Of a stretch of 64,000 nucleotides of DNA, positions 56,010 through 64,000 are shown piece by piece (within the stretch, counting starts at the first letter, position 1; every line of letters begins with the position of its first letter). The notes under the pieces were generated by a model. The model was not told the origin of the DNA. It worked only from the letters and a program-made list of their open reading frames with translations, and made no database searches. Position numbers and translations under genes: made by a program. This stretch comes from Rhodoplanes sp963840055 (lineage in GTDB: Bacteria; Pseudomonadota; Alphaproteobacteria; Rhizobiales; Xanthobacteraceae), in contig CAWIXM010000029.1 of NCBI GenBank assembly GCA_963840055.1, forward strand, positions 154,139 to 218,138, given 5' to 3'.

Positions 56010-57776
56010 TCAGGCGGCGGGCGCGTCGGCGTCGTCCTCTTTCGCCGGAAGCGTTAGCGTGAAGGTCGTGCCGTGGCCCAGTCCGGGACTTTCGGCGCCG
56101 ATCGCCCCACCATGCAGATCGATGATGCGCTTGACGATGGAAAGTCCGAGTCCGATCGAGCTTTCGCCGCCGGTTGGCTTGGCGGAAAGCCGCTGGAAAC
56201 GTCCATAGAGGCGGGAAATGTCCTTCTCCGACATGCCTGGCCCCTCGTCCTTCACCCGGATTTGCGCGCTGTCTTGCTGCAGATCGAGGGACAATTCGAT
56301 ACGCCCGCCGATAGGGCTGTATTTGATGGCGTTGCTGAGCAGGTTGTCGATCGCCTCCCGAATGCGATCGGCGTCGCAAGCAATCAGCTTACCGCTCGGC
56401 GCGGACACCTCGATGCGCTGCTGCTTTTTCGCAGCGAGCGGCTGATTCGCTTCGGCAACGTCCCGGACGATGGTTGCAAGATCGACCGGCTCGCGGCGGA
56501 TGGTGATGTTCAGCGCATCGGCCATCGCGTCGATAATGAGGCTCTCGACCATTTCGGTTAGCCGGTCGGCGGCGCTATGGATGTGGCTGATCTGCGCTTT
56601 GGCGTTCTCGACCGAGTGGTTGGGATCGGACAACATGCGGTCGAGAATCTCCGCCCGGCCGATGATCACCGAGAGCGGATTGCGCAGATCGTGGGCGACG
56701 GTGCCGAGGATCTCCCGCTTGAACGCGTTGGCGCGCTGCAAGCGCGCCCATTGCGCCGCGAGGCGTCGGTTCGCAGCGGTCAATTCGCGTGTGCGCTGGT
56801 TGACGCGCTCTTCGAGCCGGGCGTTCGCCTCCTGAAGCTGCTCATAGAGGATGACGTTGTCGAAGGCGATGGACAGCTTGCTCGCGAACAACTCGACCAG
56901 CGTGCGATCGGTGCTGGAAAGCGGACGCCGCGCATGCAACACGACGACGACTTCGCGCCCGCTCGCCGTGCCGATATAGAGCGCCGACCACCCCGAGGTG
57001 AATTGGTGACTGTGGCTGCGGAAAGCCTCCTCGACCCAATGGCGCAACTCCGGATCGAAGGCGTTCGCCGTGTGGGCGCCCAGGAGATGAGCGTAGCAGC
57101 CGGAAGCGGCCAGCACCGCAATGGCGCGGTCCGGCTGTCCGTAGTCGTGGCAAACGAGAATGCCGTCACACTCGACTTTGAGCAGCGACGCGGTCTGCGT
57201 CAGCACACCTTCGGCGAGGCGCTGGATCGACTTGAAGTCGTACAGAGTCGCGGCCGCGTCGACGATGATCTCGAGGCCGCGGCGGGTCTCGGTCACCCGC
57301 TGCAATTGCTGATAGCCGCGCAGCGCCGAGGTGAGCGAGGTGAACAGCTTGTCGGCCGTCAGTTCGGTCTTCGCCTTGTAGTCATTGATGTCGTAATCGA
57401 CGATGACGCGGCGCTCCGGCGCCTGGCCGGGTTGACCGGTGCGAAGAATGATGCGGACGGTTTCGTTCTTGAGTTCGTTCCGGATGAAATTGACGAGGTC
57501 GAGACCGGCACTGTCGGTCTCCATGATCACGTCGAGCAGCACGACCGCCATGTCGGGGTGATCGCGCATCAACGCGCGCCCTTCCTCGGCCGAATAGGCG
57601 GATAGAATCTCAAGTCCTTGCCCATTGAGCGTGTAGTCGCTGAGCGCATAGCGCGTGCCGTCATGCACGGCCGGCTCATCGTCGATGATGGCCACCTTCC
57701 AGCGCGGACCAACCGCCGCAGCTGGTTCGCCGGCGGAATCCTCAATGAAGTCGATGATGTCGTCGCGTTCAGCCAT
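56010..57776 (-). CDS. Response-regulator histidine kinase with DUF3369 sensor domain
   Basis: A 588-residue cytoplasmic signalling protein. The N-terminal receiver (about 25-165) has the phosphorylated Asp in VVLLDVIMETD and the RIILRTGQPG segment. A DUF3369 GAF-like domain (about 170-330; RRGLEIIVDAAATLYDFKS) is followed by a coiled coil, then the kinase core: the phospho-His in GTVAHDLRNPLS, NLLSNAIKYSP and DEGPGMSEKD with GLGLSIVKRI. It has no membrane segment. The ATG at 57776 overlaps the upstream kinase stop (57769) by 8 bases, so the two are coupled and probably form a phosphorelay or a paired kinase unit. No DNA-binding output is encoded here. Confidence 0.92.
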   Translation of the reverse strand: MAERDDIIDFIEDSAGEPAAAVGPRWKVAIIDDEPAVHDGTRYALSDYTLNGQGLEILSAYSAEEGRALMRDHPDMAVVLLDVIMETDSAGLDLVNFIRNELKNETVRIILRTGQPGQAPERRVIVDYDINDYKAKTELTADKLFTSLTSALRGYQQLQRVTETRRGLEIIVDAAATLYDFKSIQRLAEGVLTQTASLLKVECDGILVCHDYGQPDRAIAVLAASGCYAHLLGAHTANAFDPELRHWVEEAFRSHSHQFTSGWSALYIGTASGREVVVVLHARRPLSSTDRTLVELFASKLSIAFDNVILYEQLQEANARLEERVNQRTRELTAANRRLAAQWARLQRANAFKREILGTVAHDLRNPLSVIIGRAEILDRMLSDPNHSVENAKAQISHIHSAADRLTEMVESLIIDAMADALNITIRREPVDLATIVRDVAEANQPLAAKKQQRIEVSAPSGKLIACDADRIREAIDNLLSNAIKYSPIGGRIELSLDLQQDSAQIRVKDEGPGMSEKDISRLYGRFQRLSAKPTGGESSIGLGLSIVKRIIDLHGGAIGAESPGLGHGTTFTLTLPAKEDDADAPAA

Positions 57777-59838
57777 GGGCCTGTTCCGTCGCTTGGCGAG
57801 CGGAAGCCGACGCGTCTTCGTGCCGGGCCACGCGCGGGAGAACGATGCGGATCGTTGTGCCGCGGCCGGGCGCGGAATCGAGGTGCAGCCGTCCGCCAAG
57901 GCTTTGGGTCACGAGATTGTGGATGATATGCAGGCCGAGCCCGGTGCCGCCCTGGCTCCGCCGCGTGGTGAAGAACGGGTCGAAGGCGCGCCGGCGCACC
58001 TCCTCGCTCATGCCGACGCCGTCGTCAGCAACGACAATTTCGACATGACGGACGCCAAGCGGGCGCGCTCGAACCTCGATCTTGCCGGGGCGTCCATCCG
58101 GGAAGGCATGGATGACCGCATTGAGAAGGATGTTGGTGAGCACCTGTCCATAGGATCCCGGGTCGCTGTCCGTGACGATGTCTGGCGGGATGTCAATGTC
58201 GATCGGGACCTGCGCCTTGCGCAGCACCGGACGCACGCTGACGACGATCTGCTCGGTCGCCTCGCGCAGACTGAACTCGCGCCGCTCGGCATGGCTGCGA
58301 TCGACAGCAACCTGCTTGAACGACTGAATCAGCTCGCCGGCGCGGTGCAGGTTGGCGACGAGCTGGCCCGCCGCATCGCTGACGTGTCCGATGAACTCGT
58401 CAAGCCGCGATCGGCGCAGCGGTCCCTCCTTCGCCTCGGTCGCGAACAGATCGCAGCGGCGGACAAGACTTGACGCTACCGTGAGGCTGATGCCTACCGG
58501 ATTGTTCACTTCATGAGCCACGCCGGCCACGAGCCCGCCCAAAGCAGCGAGCTTCTCGGCGTCGATCAGGCTTTTTTGGGTGCTGCGCAATTCGGCGAGC
58601 GCGTTCTCGGCGGCTTCCTTCGAAGCGCGCAGTTCGATCTCGGCGCGGCGCTTGGCGATTGCGTTCTCCCGAAACACCTCGACGGCGCGCGCCATTTCGC
58701 CGATCTCATCACGCGCGTCGGCGTTCGCAATCACCCGACCATAGTGCCCGGAGACGATCGCATGCATTGCGGTGCGCAGTTCCTGCAGCGGCAACCGAAT
58801 GCTGCGCGTGACGATCAGGCCGCCAATGACGATCGCCGACAGAAAGGCCGCAGCGACCAACAAGACGGTACGGAAAGTCCTCGCCAAGGTGCGGTCGAAG
58901 CTCGCCTGTGCGCGCTGCTCGCGCTCTCGCATCTGCGCCTGCAGGCCGTCGATGATGGAAATCATCGTTGCCTGATTGCCGTCGATCGCAGTGCGCAGAA
59001 CATGCGTGCGGGCCGCGAACTTCGCGGCAAGATTGGTAAGACCGGCGCGCAACGCTCTGGCGCGCTGTTTCAGCGCTTCGAGCGCGGAGCGTTGAATGTC
59101 GTCGTCGGCAAGATCGATCATGACTGGGATGGTCTTTTCGATCGTCTCGGTATTGCGGCGCGCCTCCTCGACGGCGTTGGAAGCGAGCGAAAGATAGTAG
59201 GCGTTGGCGGCGACGACGGCCGCCGTGAAGGCCTCGCGCGATTTTCCAAGCGCCGGCCGGATCAAGGCGTCCTGCTGCGCGATCGACCCTTCGAGGATCG
59301 AGTAGAGGCCCGCCATCTCCCGCGCCGGCCGCAACACTTCGTCCTCGTAAGTATGCGTGATGGTCGCCTGCACCGCGCGCAATTCATTGAAGCCGTCGAG
59401 AAAGCGTTCGGTCACGCCGGCAAGGTTCGCCATCGCCGAAGAGAGCACCGGATCGGCCGGGCTGCGCCTACGCAAAGTGCCTAGCACGGCTTCGCGCACC
59501 AGCAGGATTTCTGCGAAAATCTCCGGGCTCGGCTCGTTGATGTAGCGGTGGATGAGGTTTTGCAGGCGGCCAGCTTCGCCTTCGAGCAGCACCAGCAGCG
59601 CGTCGGATTCCCGCACATGCCGCAATTCGTCCCAGGCGCGGCTGAGCGTGCTCCCGCCGGTCCAAATGAGGCCGGCAAGGATGATGACCACCGTCGAGTT
59701 GAGCACTGCGATCGAAAGAATTCGCCAGCCGATCGGCAATGAGCGAACGAGACTTTCAAGATCGACGCGCCAACCGCCGGCCTTCGCCTGTGCGTGGCTC
59801 GTGGGATCCGGGGAACGATCTTGTGCAATCACCGCCAA
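57769..59838 (-). CDS. Membrane sensor histidine kinase with large periplasmic domain
   Basis: A 689-residue kinase. One membrane helix is near 38-60 (ILSIAVLNSTVVIILAGLIWT) and a second near 315-340 (VLLVAAAFLSAIVIGGLIVT). Between them is a mainly helical periplasmic domain of about 255 residues. HAMP follows (TRSIRLPLQELRTAMHAIVSG), a coiled coil, then the kinase (EKLAALGGLVAGVAHEVNNPVGIS, NILLNAVIHAFPDG, DDGVGMSEEV, GGTGLGLHIIHN). The HEVNNPVG His and ATP-site motifs are intact. The gene starts 9 bases after the binding-protein gene, so the sensor and binding protein are made together. The periplasmic domain may touch that protein rather than ligand directly; this is inference. Confidence 0.94.
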   Translation of the reverse strand: MAVIAQDRSPDPTSHAQAKAGGWRVDLESLVRSLPIGWRILSIAVLNSTVVIILAGLIWTGGSTLSRAWDELRHVRESDALLVLLEGEAGRLQNLIHRYINEPSPEIFAEILLVREAVLGTLRRRSPADPVLSSAMANLAGVTERFLDGFNELRAVQATITHTYEDEVLRPAREMAGLYSILEGSIAQQDALIRPALGKSREAFTAAVVAANAYYLSLASNAVEEARRNTETIEKTIPVMIDLADDDIQRSALEALKQRARALRAGLTNLAAKFAARTHVLRTAIDGNQATMISIIDGLQAQMREREQRAQASFDRTLARTFRTVLLVAAAFLSAIVIGGLIVTRSIRLPLQELRTAMHAIVSGHYGRVIANADARDEIGEMARAVEVFRENAIAKRRAEIELRASKEAAENALAELRSTQKSLIDAEKLAALGGLVAGVAHEVNNPVGISLTVASSLVRRCDLFATEAKEGPLRRSRLDEFIGHVSDAAGQLVANLHRAGELIQSFKQVAVDRSHAERREFSLREATEQIVVSVRPVLRKAQVPIDIDIPPDIVTDSDPGSYGQVLTNILLNAVIHAFPDGRPGKIEVRARPLGVRHVEIVVADDGVGMSEEVRRRAFDPFFTTRRSQGGTGLGLHIIHNLVTQSLGGRLHLDSAPGRGTTIRIVLPRVARHEDASASARQATEQAHG

Positions 59839-59847
59839 GGGCGCGTC

Positions 59848-60828
59848 TCACTGAACCTGACGGATGCGTTTGATCAACGGGGCAAGCGTCGGATCGCTCA
59901 TCGCCTTCGCGTAGATCGATGACATGGCCTCTTCGAATGCCCGGCGCGGAAATTCGGTAATGATGACGTTGCCTTCGGCCAGGGCCCGCCGGCGCGATTC
60001 CTCTTCGAGCGCATCCCATCTCAGCCGCATGAAGCGGTTGGACTCGCGGGCGGCCTCACGAAAGATCGCTTTGTCCTCGTCGGAAAGCGTGTCCCAGGCG
60101 CGCTTCGACATGACCAGAACCTCAGGGCTCATCGTATGCTCGGTCACGGTGTAGTAGCGCGCGGTTTTATAGTGGTTGGTCGTCACATAGGACGGCCAAT
60201 TGTTCTCGGCTCCGTCGATAATACCGGTAGTGAGCCCAGTCTGGACTTGCCCATAGGGGAGCGCAACCGGCACGGCGCCGAGCGCTCTGACCATTTCGAC
60301 CATCAGGTCCGATTGTTGCACGCGGATGCGCAGACCCTTGAGGTCCTCGATGGTGCGGATCGGGCGGTCGCGTGTGTAAATCGAGCGGGCTCCGGAGTCG
60401 TAAAAGGTCAGGCCGATAAACCCGTGGGCCTCGAAGCTTGCCAGAATCTCCTCCCCGATCGGCCCATCAAGGACCGCACGAAGGTGTTGGGGCGAACGGA
60501 ACAAGAACGGCAAAGCCAACACATTGGCGAGCGGTACGAAAGACCCCAACGGAGCAATGTTGCTGCGGTTGAGATCGATTGCGCCGACCCTGGTTTGCTC
60601 AATCGTCTCCTTTTCCTCGCCGAGCTGGCGCGAATGAAAGACGCGGATGCTGTGCCGCCCGTTCGTTCGCTCCTCGATCAAGTGGCCCATAAAGACAACG
60701 GCTTCGACCGTCGGGTAGTCCGCGGACTGGGTATCCGCAACACGAAACTCCCGCGCGGCGGCCTGCGACGCCGGCGCCGTCGTCGCAAGGATCACCGCCA
60801 GTATGCAAGCGCTCCATGCTGAAGACAA
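59848..60828 (-). CDS. TRAP-type solute-binding protein (DctP family), without transporter genes
   Basis: A 326-residue periplasmic binding protein with a signal peptide (ACILAVILATTAPASQAAA). Family features are ADTQSADYPTVEAVVFMGHLIEE, DLKGLRIRVQQSDLMVEMVRALGAVPVALPYGQVQTGLTTGIIDGAENNW (read in parts), and TVTEHTMSPEVLVMSKRAW. The arginine in LRIRVQ is the usual carboxylate-binding residue, so the ligand is probably an organic acid. No dctQ or dctM membrane genes are near. It is the first gene of a unit with a histidine kinase 9 bases later, suggesting a sensing rather than uptake role. The start is a TTG at 60828; no in-frame ATG is available before the signal peptide. Confidence 0.9.
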   Translation of the reverse strand: MSSAWSACILAVILATTAPASQAAAREFRVADTQSADYPTVEAVVFMGHLIEERTNGRHSIRVFHSRQLGEEKETIEQTRVGAIDLNRSNIAPLGSFVPLANVLALPFLFRSPQHLRAVLDGPIGEEILASFEAHGFIGLTFYDSGARSIYTRDRPIRTIEDLKGLRIRVQQSDLMVEMVRALGAVPVALPYGQVQTGLTTGIIDGAENNWPSYVTTNHYKTARYYTVTEHTMSPEVLVMSKRAWDTLSDEDKAIFREAARESNRFMRLRWDALEEESRRRALAEGNVIITEFPRRAFEEAMSSIYAKAMSDPTLAPLIKRIRQVQ

Positions 60829-61043
60829 AATTCGAACGCCTTGTCAATCGATTGAACTCGGTTCTGTAAACACGAAATTCTACCGAAAGGCCGGCCCGCT
60901 GGCTACTCTCACTCGCCGGGACCCGATCGTGCTTTTGCCCCATGTCTGTGGTGAACATGCGGCGAGAAACCTGACGGGGGCGCGTCGGGCCCACCCCTAG
61001 GGGCGGACCCGACGAGGGTGGCCAACTCGCGCGGAGGTTGCCG
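60829..61043. promoter_or_regulatory. Divergent control region between the two binding-protein genes
   Basis: 215 bases shared by the divergent dctP-like and ugpB-like genes. A perfect 12-base palindrome TCAATCGATTGA lies at 60844-60855, next to the dctP-like start. A longer inverted repeat has arms GTCGGG (60983-60988) and CCCGAC (61007-61012) around a CCCCTAGGGG centre, about 30 bases before the other start. Both are candidate regulator sites. The AGGT-rich GGAGG at 61033-61037 is the ribosome-binding site of the ugpB-like gene. Confidence 0.5.
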
Positions 61044-62360
61044 ATGCCGCTCAGGCGCCTGTTTTTTGCCGCTGGGTTTGCGCTCATTTTCTTCGTGAGC
61101 CAGGCCTGGGCCGGCGCGACGGAGATTCAACTCTGGCACGCAATGCCTGGCGAACTCGGTCGTCAGCTCGAACGAATTGTGTCTAATTTCAATGCCTCAC
61201 AGACGAAGTATCGCGTCATCCCGGTATTCAAGGGCAGCTATACCGAGACCGTGACGGCGGCCATCTTTGCCATGCGCACGCGCACGCATCCGGCGATCGT
61301 GCAAGTCAACGAGATCGGGACCGCGACGATGATGGCCGCCAAGGGGGCGATCTATCCGATCTTCGAGCTCATGCAGGACGCAGGCGAGGTGCTCGACGCC
61401 CAACCATTCCTACCGGCAATCGCGGGGTATTACGCCGATCTCTCAGGCAACCTGTTGTCGTATCCATTCAACGTCTCTACCCCTATTCTTTATTATAATA
61501 AGACGCTGTTTCGCGAGGCCGGGCTGGACCCCAATGTCCCGCCTCGAACCTGGCCAGAGCTCGAAAAGGCGGCACAGCGGCTGCGCGATGCCGGCGTGCC
61601 CTGCGGCTTCAGCAGCCATTGGCCCTCCTGGATCCATATCGAGAATTTCTCCGCACTACACGACTTGCCGATAGCGACGCGGGCGAACGGGCTGCGTGGC
61701 CTCGATGCTGAATTGACCTTCAATAACCCCGCAGTGATCCGGCACATCACCGCGCTCGCGGCCTGGCAGAAAACGAAGATATTCGAGTATGGCGGGCGCG
61801 GCACCAAAGCGGAGCCGAAATTTCAATCAGGCGAGTGCGCCATGTTTCTCGGCTCCTCGGGGCTTATCGCCGACATCCGCCGGAACGCCAAATTCGAGGT
61901 CGGCTACGGCATGCTTCCGTATTGGCCCGATGTTCGCGCGTCGCCTCAAAATTCGATGATCGGCGGCGCGAGTCTTTGGGTGTTGCGCGGGCGCCCGAGC
62001 GCGGAGTATCGCGGCGCCGCCAGGTTCTTCGCTTATCTGTCGCAGCCGGACGTGCAGTCGGATTGGCACCGCAGCACCGGTTATCTGCCGATCACCCAAG
62101 CGGCCTACGAGCTGACGCGAGCGCAGGGATTCTACCGGAGCAATCTGGGCGCCGAGCTTGCGATCAAGCAGGTCACTCTGAATCCACCGACCGATAATTC
62201 CAAGGCGATCCGGCTCGGCTCTTTCATCCTCATTCGCGACGTTATCGAGGACGAGCTGGAACTGGCCCTTTCCGGCAAGAAGAGCCCGAAAGACGCCCTC
62301 GACGACGCAGTGAAGCGAGGTAACGAGCTGCTGCGTCAATTCGAGCGGGCGAATAAGTGA
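61044..62360 (+). CDS. ABC-type solute-binding protein, UgpB-like, without permease genes
   Basis: A 438-residue periplasmic binding protein with a signal peptide cleaved after QAWA (residue 23). The body matches family 1 binding proteins (EIQLWHAMPGELGRQLERI, NFNASQTKYRVIPVFKGSYTE, QVNEIGTATMMAAKG, LSYPFNVSTPILYYNKTLF, ECAMFLGSSGLI). Its length and sequence are near UgpB, which binds sn-glycerol-3-phosphate and related diesters. No ugpA, ugpE or ugpC follows; the next gene is mtnA on the other strand. So it either works with permeases elsewhere or takes part in signalling with the divergent kinase unit. ATG at 61044 with GGAGG 6 bases before. Confidence 0.92.
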   Translation: MPLRRLFFAAGFALIFFVSQAWAGATEIQLWHAMPGELGRQLERIVSNFNASQTKYRVIPVFKGSYTETVTAAIFAMRTRTHPAIVQVNEIGTATMMAAKGAIYPIFELMQDAGEVLDAQPFLPAIAGYYADLSGNLLSYPFNVSTPILYYNKTLFREAGLDPNVPPRTWPELEKAAQRLRDAGVPCGFSSHWPSWIHIENFSALHDLPIATRANGLRGLDAELTFNNPAVIRHITALAAWQKTKIFEYGGRGTKAEPKFQSGECAMFLGSSGLIADIRRNAKFEVGYGMLPYWPDVRASPQNSMIGGASLWVLRGRPSAEYRGAARFFAYLSQPDVQSDWHRSTGYLPITQAAYELTRAQGFYRSNLGAELAIKQVTLNPPTDNSKAIRLGSFILIRDVIEDELELALSGKKSPKDALDDAVKRGNELLRQFERANK

Positions 62361-62381
62361 GTCCAATTCAGTTGAGTTCCC

Positions 62382-63509
62382 CTATCGTGATCCGCCGGCG
62401 GCGCGCTCCTTCGCCTTGGCGATCCGCTCAGGAAACGCAGCCGCAAGGGCGTCGGCTCGCGCCGCGATCAGGCCGCGCTCGGTGATCAAGCCCGTGATGA
62501 AGCGCGCGGGGGTGACGTCGAACGCATAGTTCGCCGCCGCCGCGCCTTCCGGCACGATCCGCACGGTCTCGATCCTCCCATCGGCGGTCATTCCCGTGAT
62601 CTGCGTCACCTCTTCGGGCCCGCGCTCCTCGATCGGAATTTCGGCAAGGCCGTCGCGGGTGGAAAAATCGATCGTGGGCGAAGGCAGCGCCACATAGAAA
62701 GGCACACCGGTATCATGAGCAGCGAGCGCTTTCAGATAGGTTCCGATCTTGTTGCAGACGTCGCCCTGACTCGTGGCGCGGTCGGCGCCGACGATCACCA
62801 CGTCCACTTGGCCATGCTGCATCAGGTGGCCGCCGGCGTTATCGGCGATCACCGTGCAGGGCACCCCGTGCTGTTGAAGCTCCCACGCGGTAAGCGCAGC
62901 GCCCTGATTGCGCGGGCGCGTCTCGTCGACATAGACGTGGACGGGGATCCCCCGGTCGTGCGCCGTATAAATCGACGCCGTGGCGGTGCCGATATCGACG
63001 GTCGCAAGCCAGCCGGCATTGCAATGCGTTAATACATTGACGCGCTCGCCGTTCTTGCGCACGGCGGCCGCTTCAATCAATTCGACGCCGATCCGCCCGA
63101 TCGCCGCGTTGATAGCCACATCTTCGTCGGCGATCTCTCGCGCGCGCGCATAGGCCGCGGCGACGCGCTCGCTGCGTGGACGATTGCGGACGGCCTTGGC
63201 CATTTGGTCCAGCGCCCATCGCAGGTTGATGGCGGTCGGACGGGTCGCGGCAAGAACGTCGCAGGCCCGGTCGAGCGCCTCATCGGAGGCATCGGCGTTC
63301 AGCGCCAGACACACGCCATACGCCGCGGCGGCCCCGATGAGCGGCGCGCCGCGCACCACCATATTCTTGATTGCCCGAGCCGCCTCTTCGAGGGTGGTCA
63401 GGCGCAGGCAGACGAAACGATGCGGCAGCTGCGTCTGATCGATCACGCCGACCGACCAGCCATCGGCCTCGAGCCAAATCGTGCGCCTCGGTTCACCGTC
63501 GACTTTCAT
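62382..63509 (-). CDS. mtnA: Methylthioribose-1-phosphate isomerase
   Basis: Isomerises 5-methylthioribose 1-phosphate in the methionine salvage pathway. The 375-residue protein has LPHRFVCLRLTTLEEAARAI, MVVRGAPLIGAAAAYG, the catalytic Cys in VLTHCNAGWLATVD, VDETRPRNQGAALTAWEL, and the catalytic Asp in VIVGADRATSQGDVCNKIGT. The start at ATG 63509 (MKVDGEPRRTIWLEADG) is chosen by alignment; the frame is open to 63620. Other mtn genes are not next to it. It belongs to the eIF2B-related superfamily, but these motifs are those of the isomerase. Confidence 0.95.
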   Translation of the reverse strand: MKVDGEPRRTIWLEADGWSVGVIDQTQLPHRFVCLRLTTLEEAARAIKNMVVRGAPLIGAAAAYGVCLALNADASDEALDRACDVLAATRPTAINLRWALDQMAKAVRNRPRSERVAAAYARAREIADEDVAINAAIGRIGVELIEAAAVRKNGERVNVLTHCNAGWLATVDIGTATASIYTAHDRGIPVHVYVDETRPRNQGAALTAWELQQHGVPCTVIADNAGGHLMQHGQVDVVIVGADRATSQGDVCNKIGTYLKALAAHDTGVPFYVALPSPTIDFSTRDGLAEIPIEERGPEEVTQITGMTADGRIETVRIVPEGAAAANYAFDVTPARFITGLITERGLIAARADALAAAFPERIAKAKERAAGGSR

Positions 63510-63970
63510 GACCATCATCCGGACGACGACATGCGTAGCATGACGAAAGGCATTGAATAGAGCATATCGCATGCGCTGACGAGGATCCGCGTGCGATGGA
63601 TGCGATGAACGGGGCGACAATGAATGCGATGAAACGGGGCGGCAATGATCAGCGCCCGCCGCGAAAACTCATTGCTTTGTGCCTTCCCGGCCGCTCGTTC
63701 GCGCCGCGTTGCACGCCCATCGCCGGCTCACGCGCCGCATTGTCCACTCCCCGCCGGCTACTTGCCTGCCACCGCGTTGTTCGCCTTTCCTGTGCTCGTT
63801 TATCGCCGAATTGCCCTCCGGCGCCCGCCTCTGTCGCACGTTTTTCCGACGACACGTTTTTCTATCGTCACGTTTGCCGCTTGTCATCGCAGCACCGATC
63901 CATCGTGTTGCCCGCCTGCCGGCAATCGGATAGTTTGTGCGCCTGCGGCCGGTTGGATCGTCAGGCGCAG
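63510..63970. other. Gene-free region before the terminal tRNA
   Basis: About 460 bases. The only structure noted is a near-perfect tandem duplication at 63600-63648. Open frames here are arginine- and proline-rich on all strands and show no domain or start signal, so they are treated as chance frames. The stretch should hold the promoter of mtnA (near 63510-63600) and of the tRNA gene, but no elements could be fixed. Confidence 0.5.
63600..63648 (+). repeat. Tandem duplication of a 24-25 base unit
   Basis: ATGCGATGAACGGGGCGACA then ATGA (63600-63623), followed by the same unit with one extra A and one substitution (63624-63648). Upstream of the mtnA start on the plus strand. No function suggested; looks like a recent slippage duplication. 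Confidence 0.75.
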
Positions 63971-64000
63971 GCGCCCGTAGCTCAGCTGGATAGAGCGTTG
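63971..64000 (+). tRNA. 5' part of a tRNA gene, cut by the window edge (probably tRNA-Arg)
   Basis: GCGCCCG acceptor arm, TA, then the D arm GCTC-AGCTGGATA-GAGC in the standard tRNA pattern, ending in the first bases of the anticodon arm (GTTG). The anticodon lies outside the window. A GCGCCCG acceptor with this D arm is known from alphaproteobacterial tRNA-Arg genes, so Arg is likely but not proven. Confidence 0.85.

Overview
The window is high-GC, densely coded alphaproteobacterial chromosome, best matched to Hyphomicrobiales (Rhizobiales) near Bradyrhizobiaceae/Xanthobacteraceae. This placement is inferred from a urea ABC transporter joined to a urease operon, a TrcR-type (DUF1013) cell-cycle regulator, MmcB, a DUF459 SGNH protein, the accD-folC pair and several families of palindromic intergenic repeats. 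No insertion sequence, prophage, integrase or CRISPR array was seen.

Layout. 1-7678: end of the urea transporter (urtC tail, urtD, urtE) and urease genes ureD-ureA-ureB-[GFA-like gene]-ureC-ureE-ureF-ureG, broken up by three palindromic repeat blocks. 8105-14047: an accessory three-gene operon with a thiamine-diphosphate enzyme, a 940-residue fusion of a catalase-like haem domain to an alpha-dioxygenase-like haem peroxidase, and a large nitroreductase-fold protein. This is the most unusual locus. 14285-17343: pyrimidine synthesis (pyrC, pyrE, pyrD). 17376-20414 (minus): folC, accD, yqgE. 20530-26361: a periplasmic DsbD-alpha-like protein, peroxiredoxin, then rnhA, thrB, ispH (minus), trcR, and an alpha/beta hydrolase that lacks its nucleophile. 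26586-34442: hsp20 with a possible RNA thermometer, a small secreted protein, and glutamate synthase gltB/gltD. 34573-42377: DUF459 protein, lytic transglycosylase, galU, kdsD/kpsF, a LuxR-type regulator and hemH. 42494-48767: a large indolepyruvate ferredoxin oxidoreductase, a LysR regulator divergent from pirin, and wrbA. 49050-55989: a YqjD/YqjE-like membrane pair, a TusA-like protein, mobB-moeA, an SGNH protein, mmcB, a carboxymuconolactone decarboxylase-like gene, a 56-residue zinc ribbon and a CaiB/BaiF CoA-transferase. 56010-62360: a signalling locus with a TRAP-type binding protein, a membrane histidine kinase and a REC-DUF3369-kinase hybrid, divergent from an ABC sugar/glycerol-phosphate binding protein; neither binding protein has transporter membrane genes beside it. 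62382-63509: mtnA. The window ends in the 5' part of a tRNA gene.

Quality caveat. Four genes (ureE, ureF, pyrC and the lytic transglycosylase) are recognisable over their full length but broken by one- or two-base indels. Because pyrC is normally essential and no other decay is visible, base-calling or assembly indels are the leading explanation. These genes are marked as broken, and the break position is given for each.
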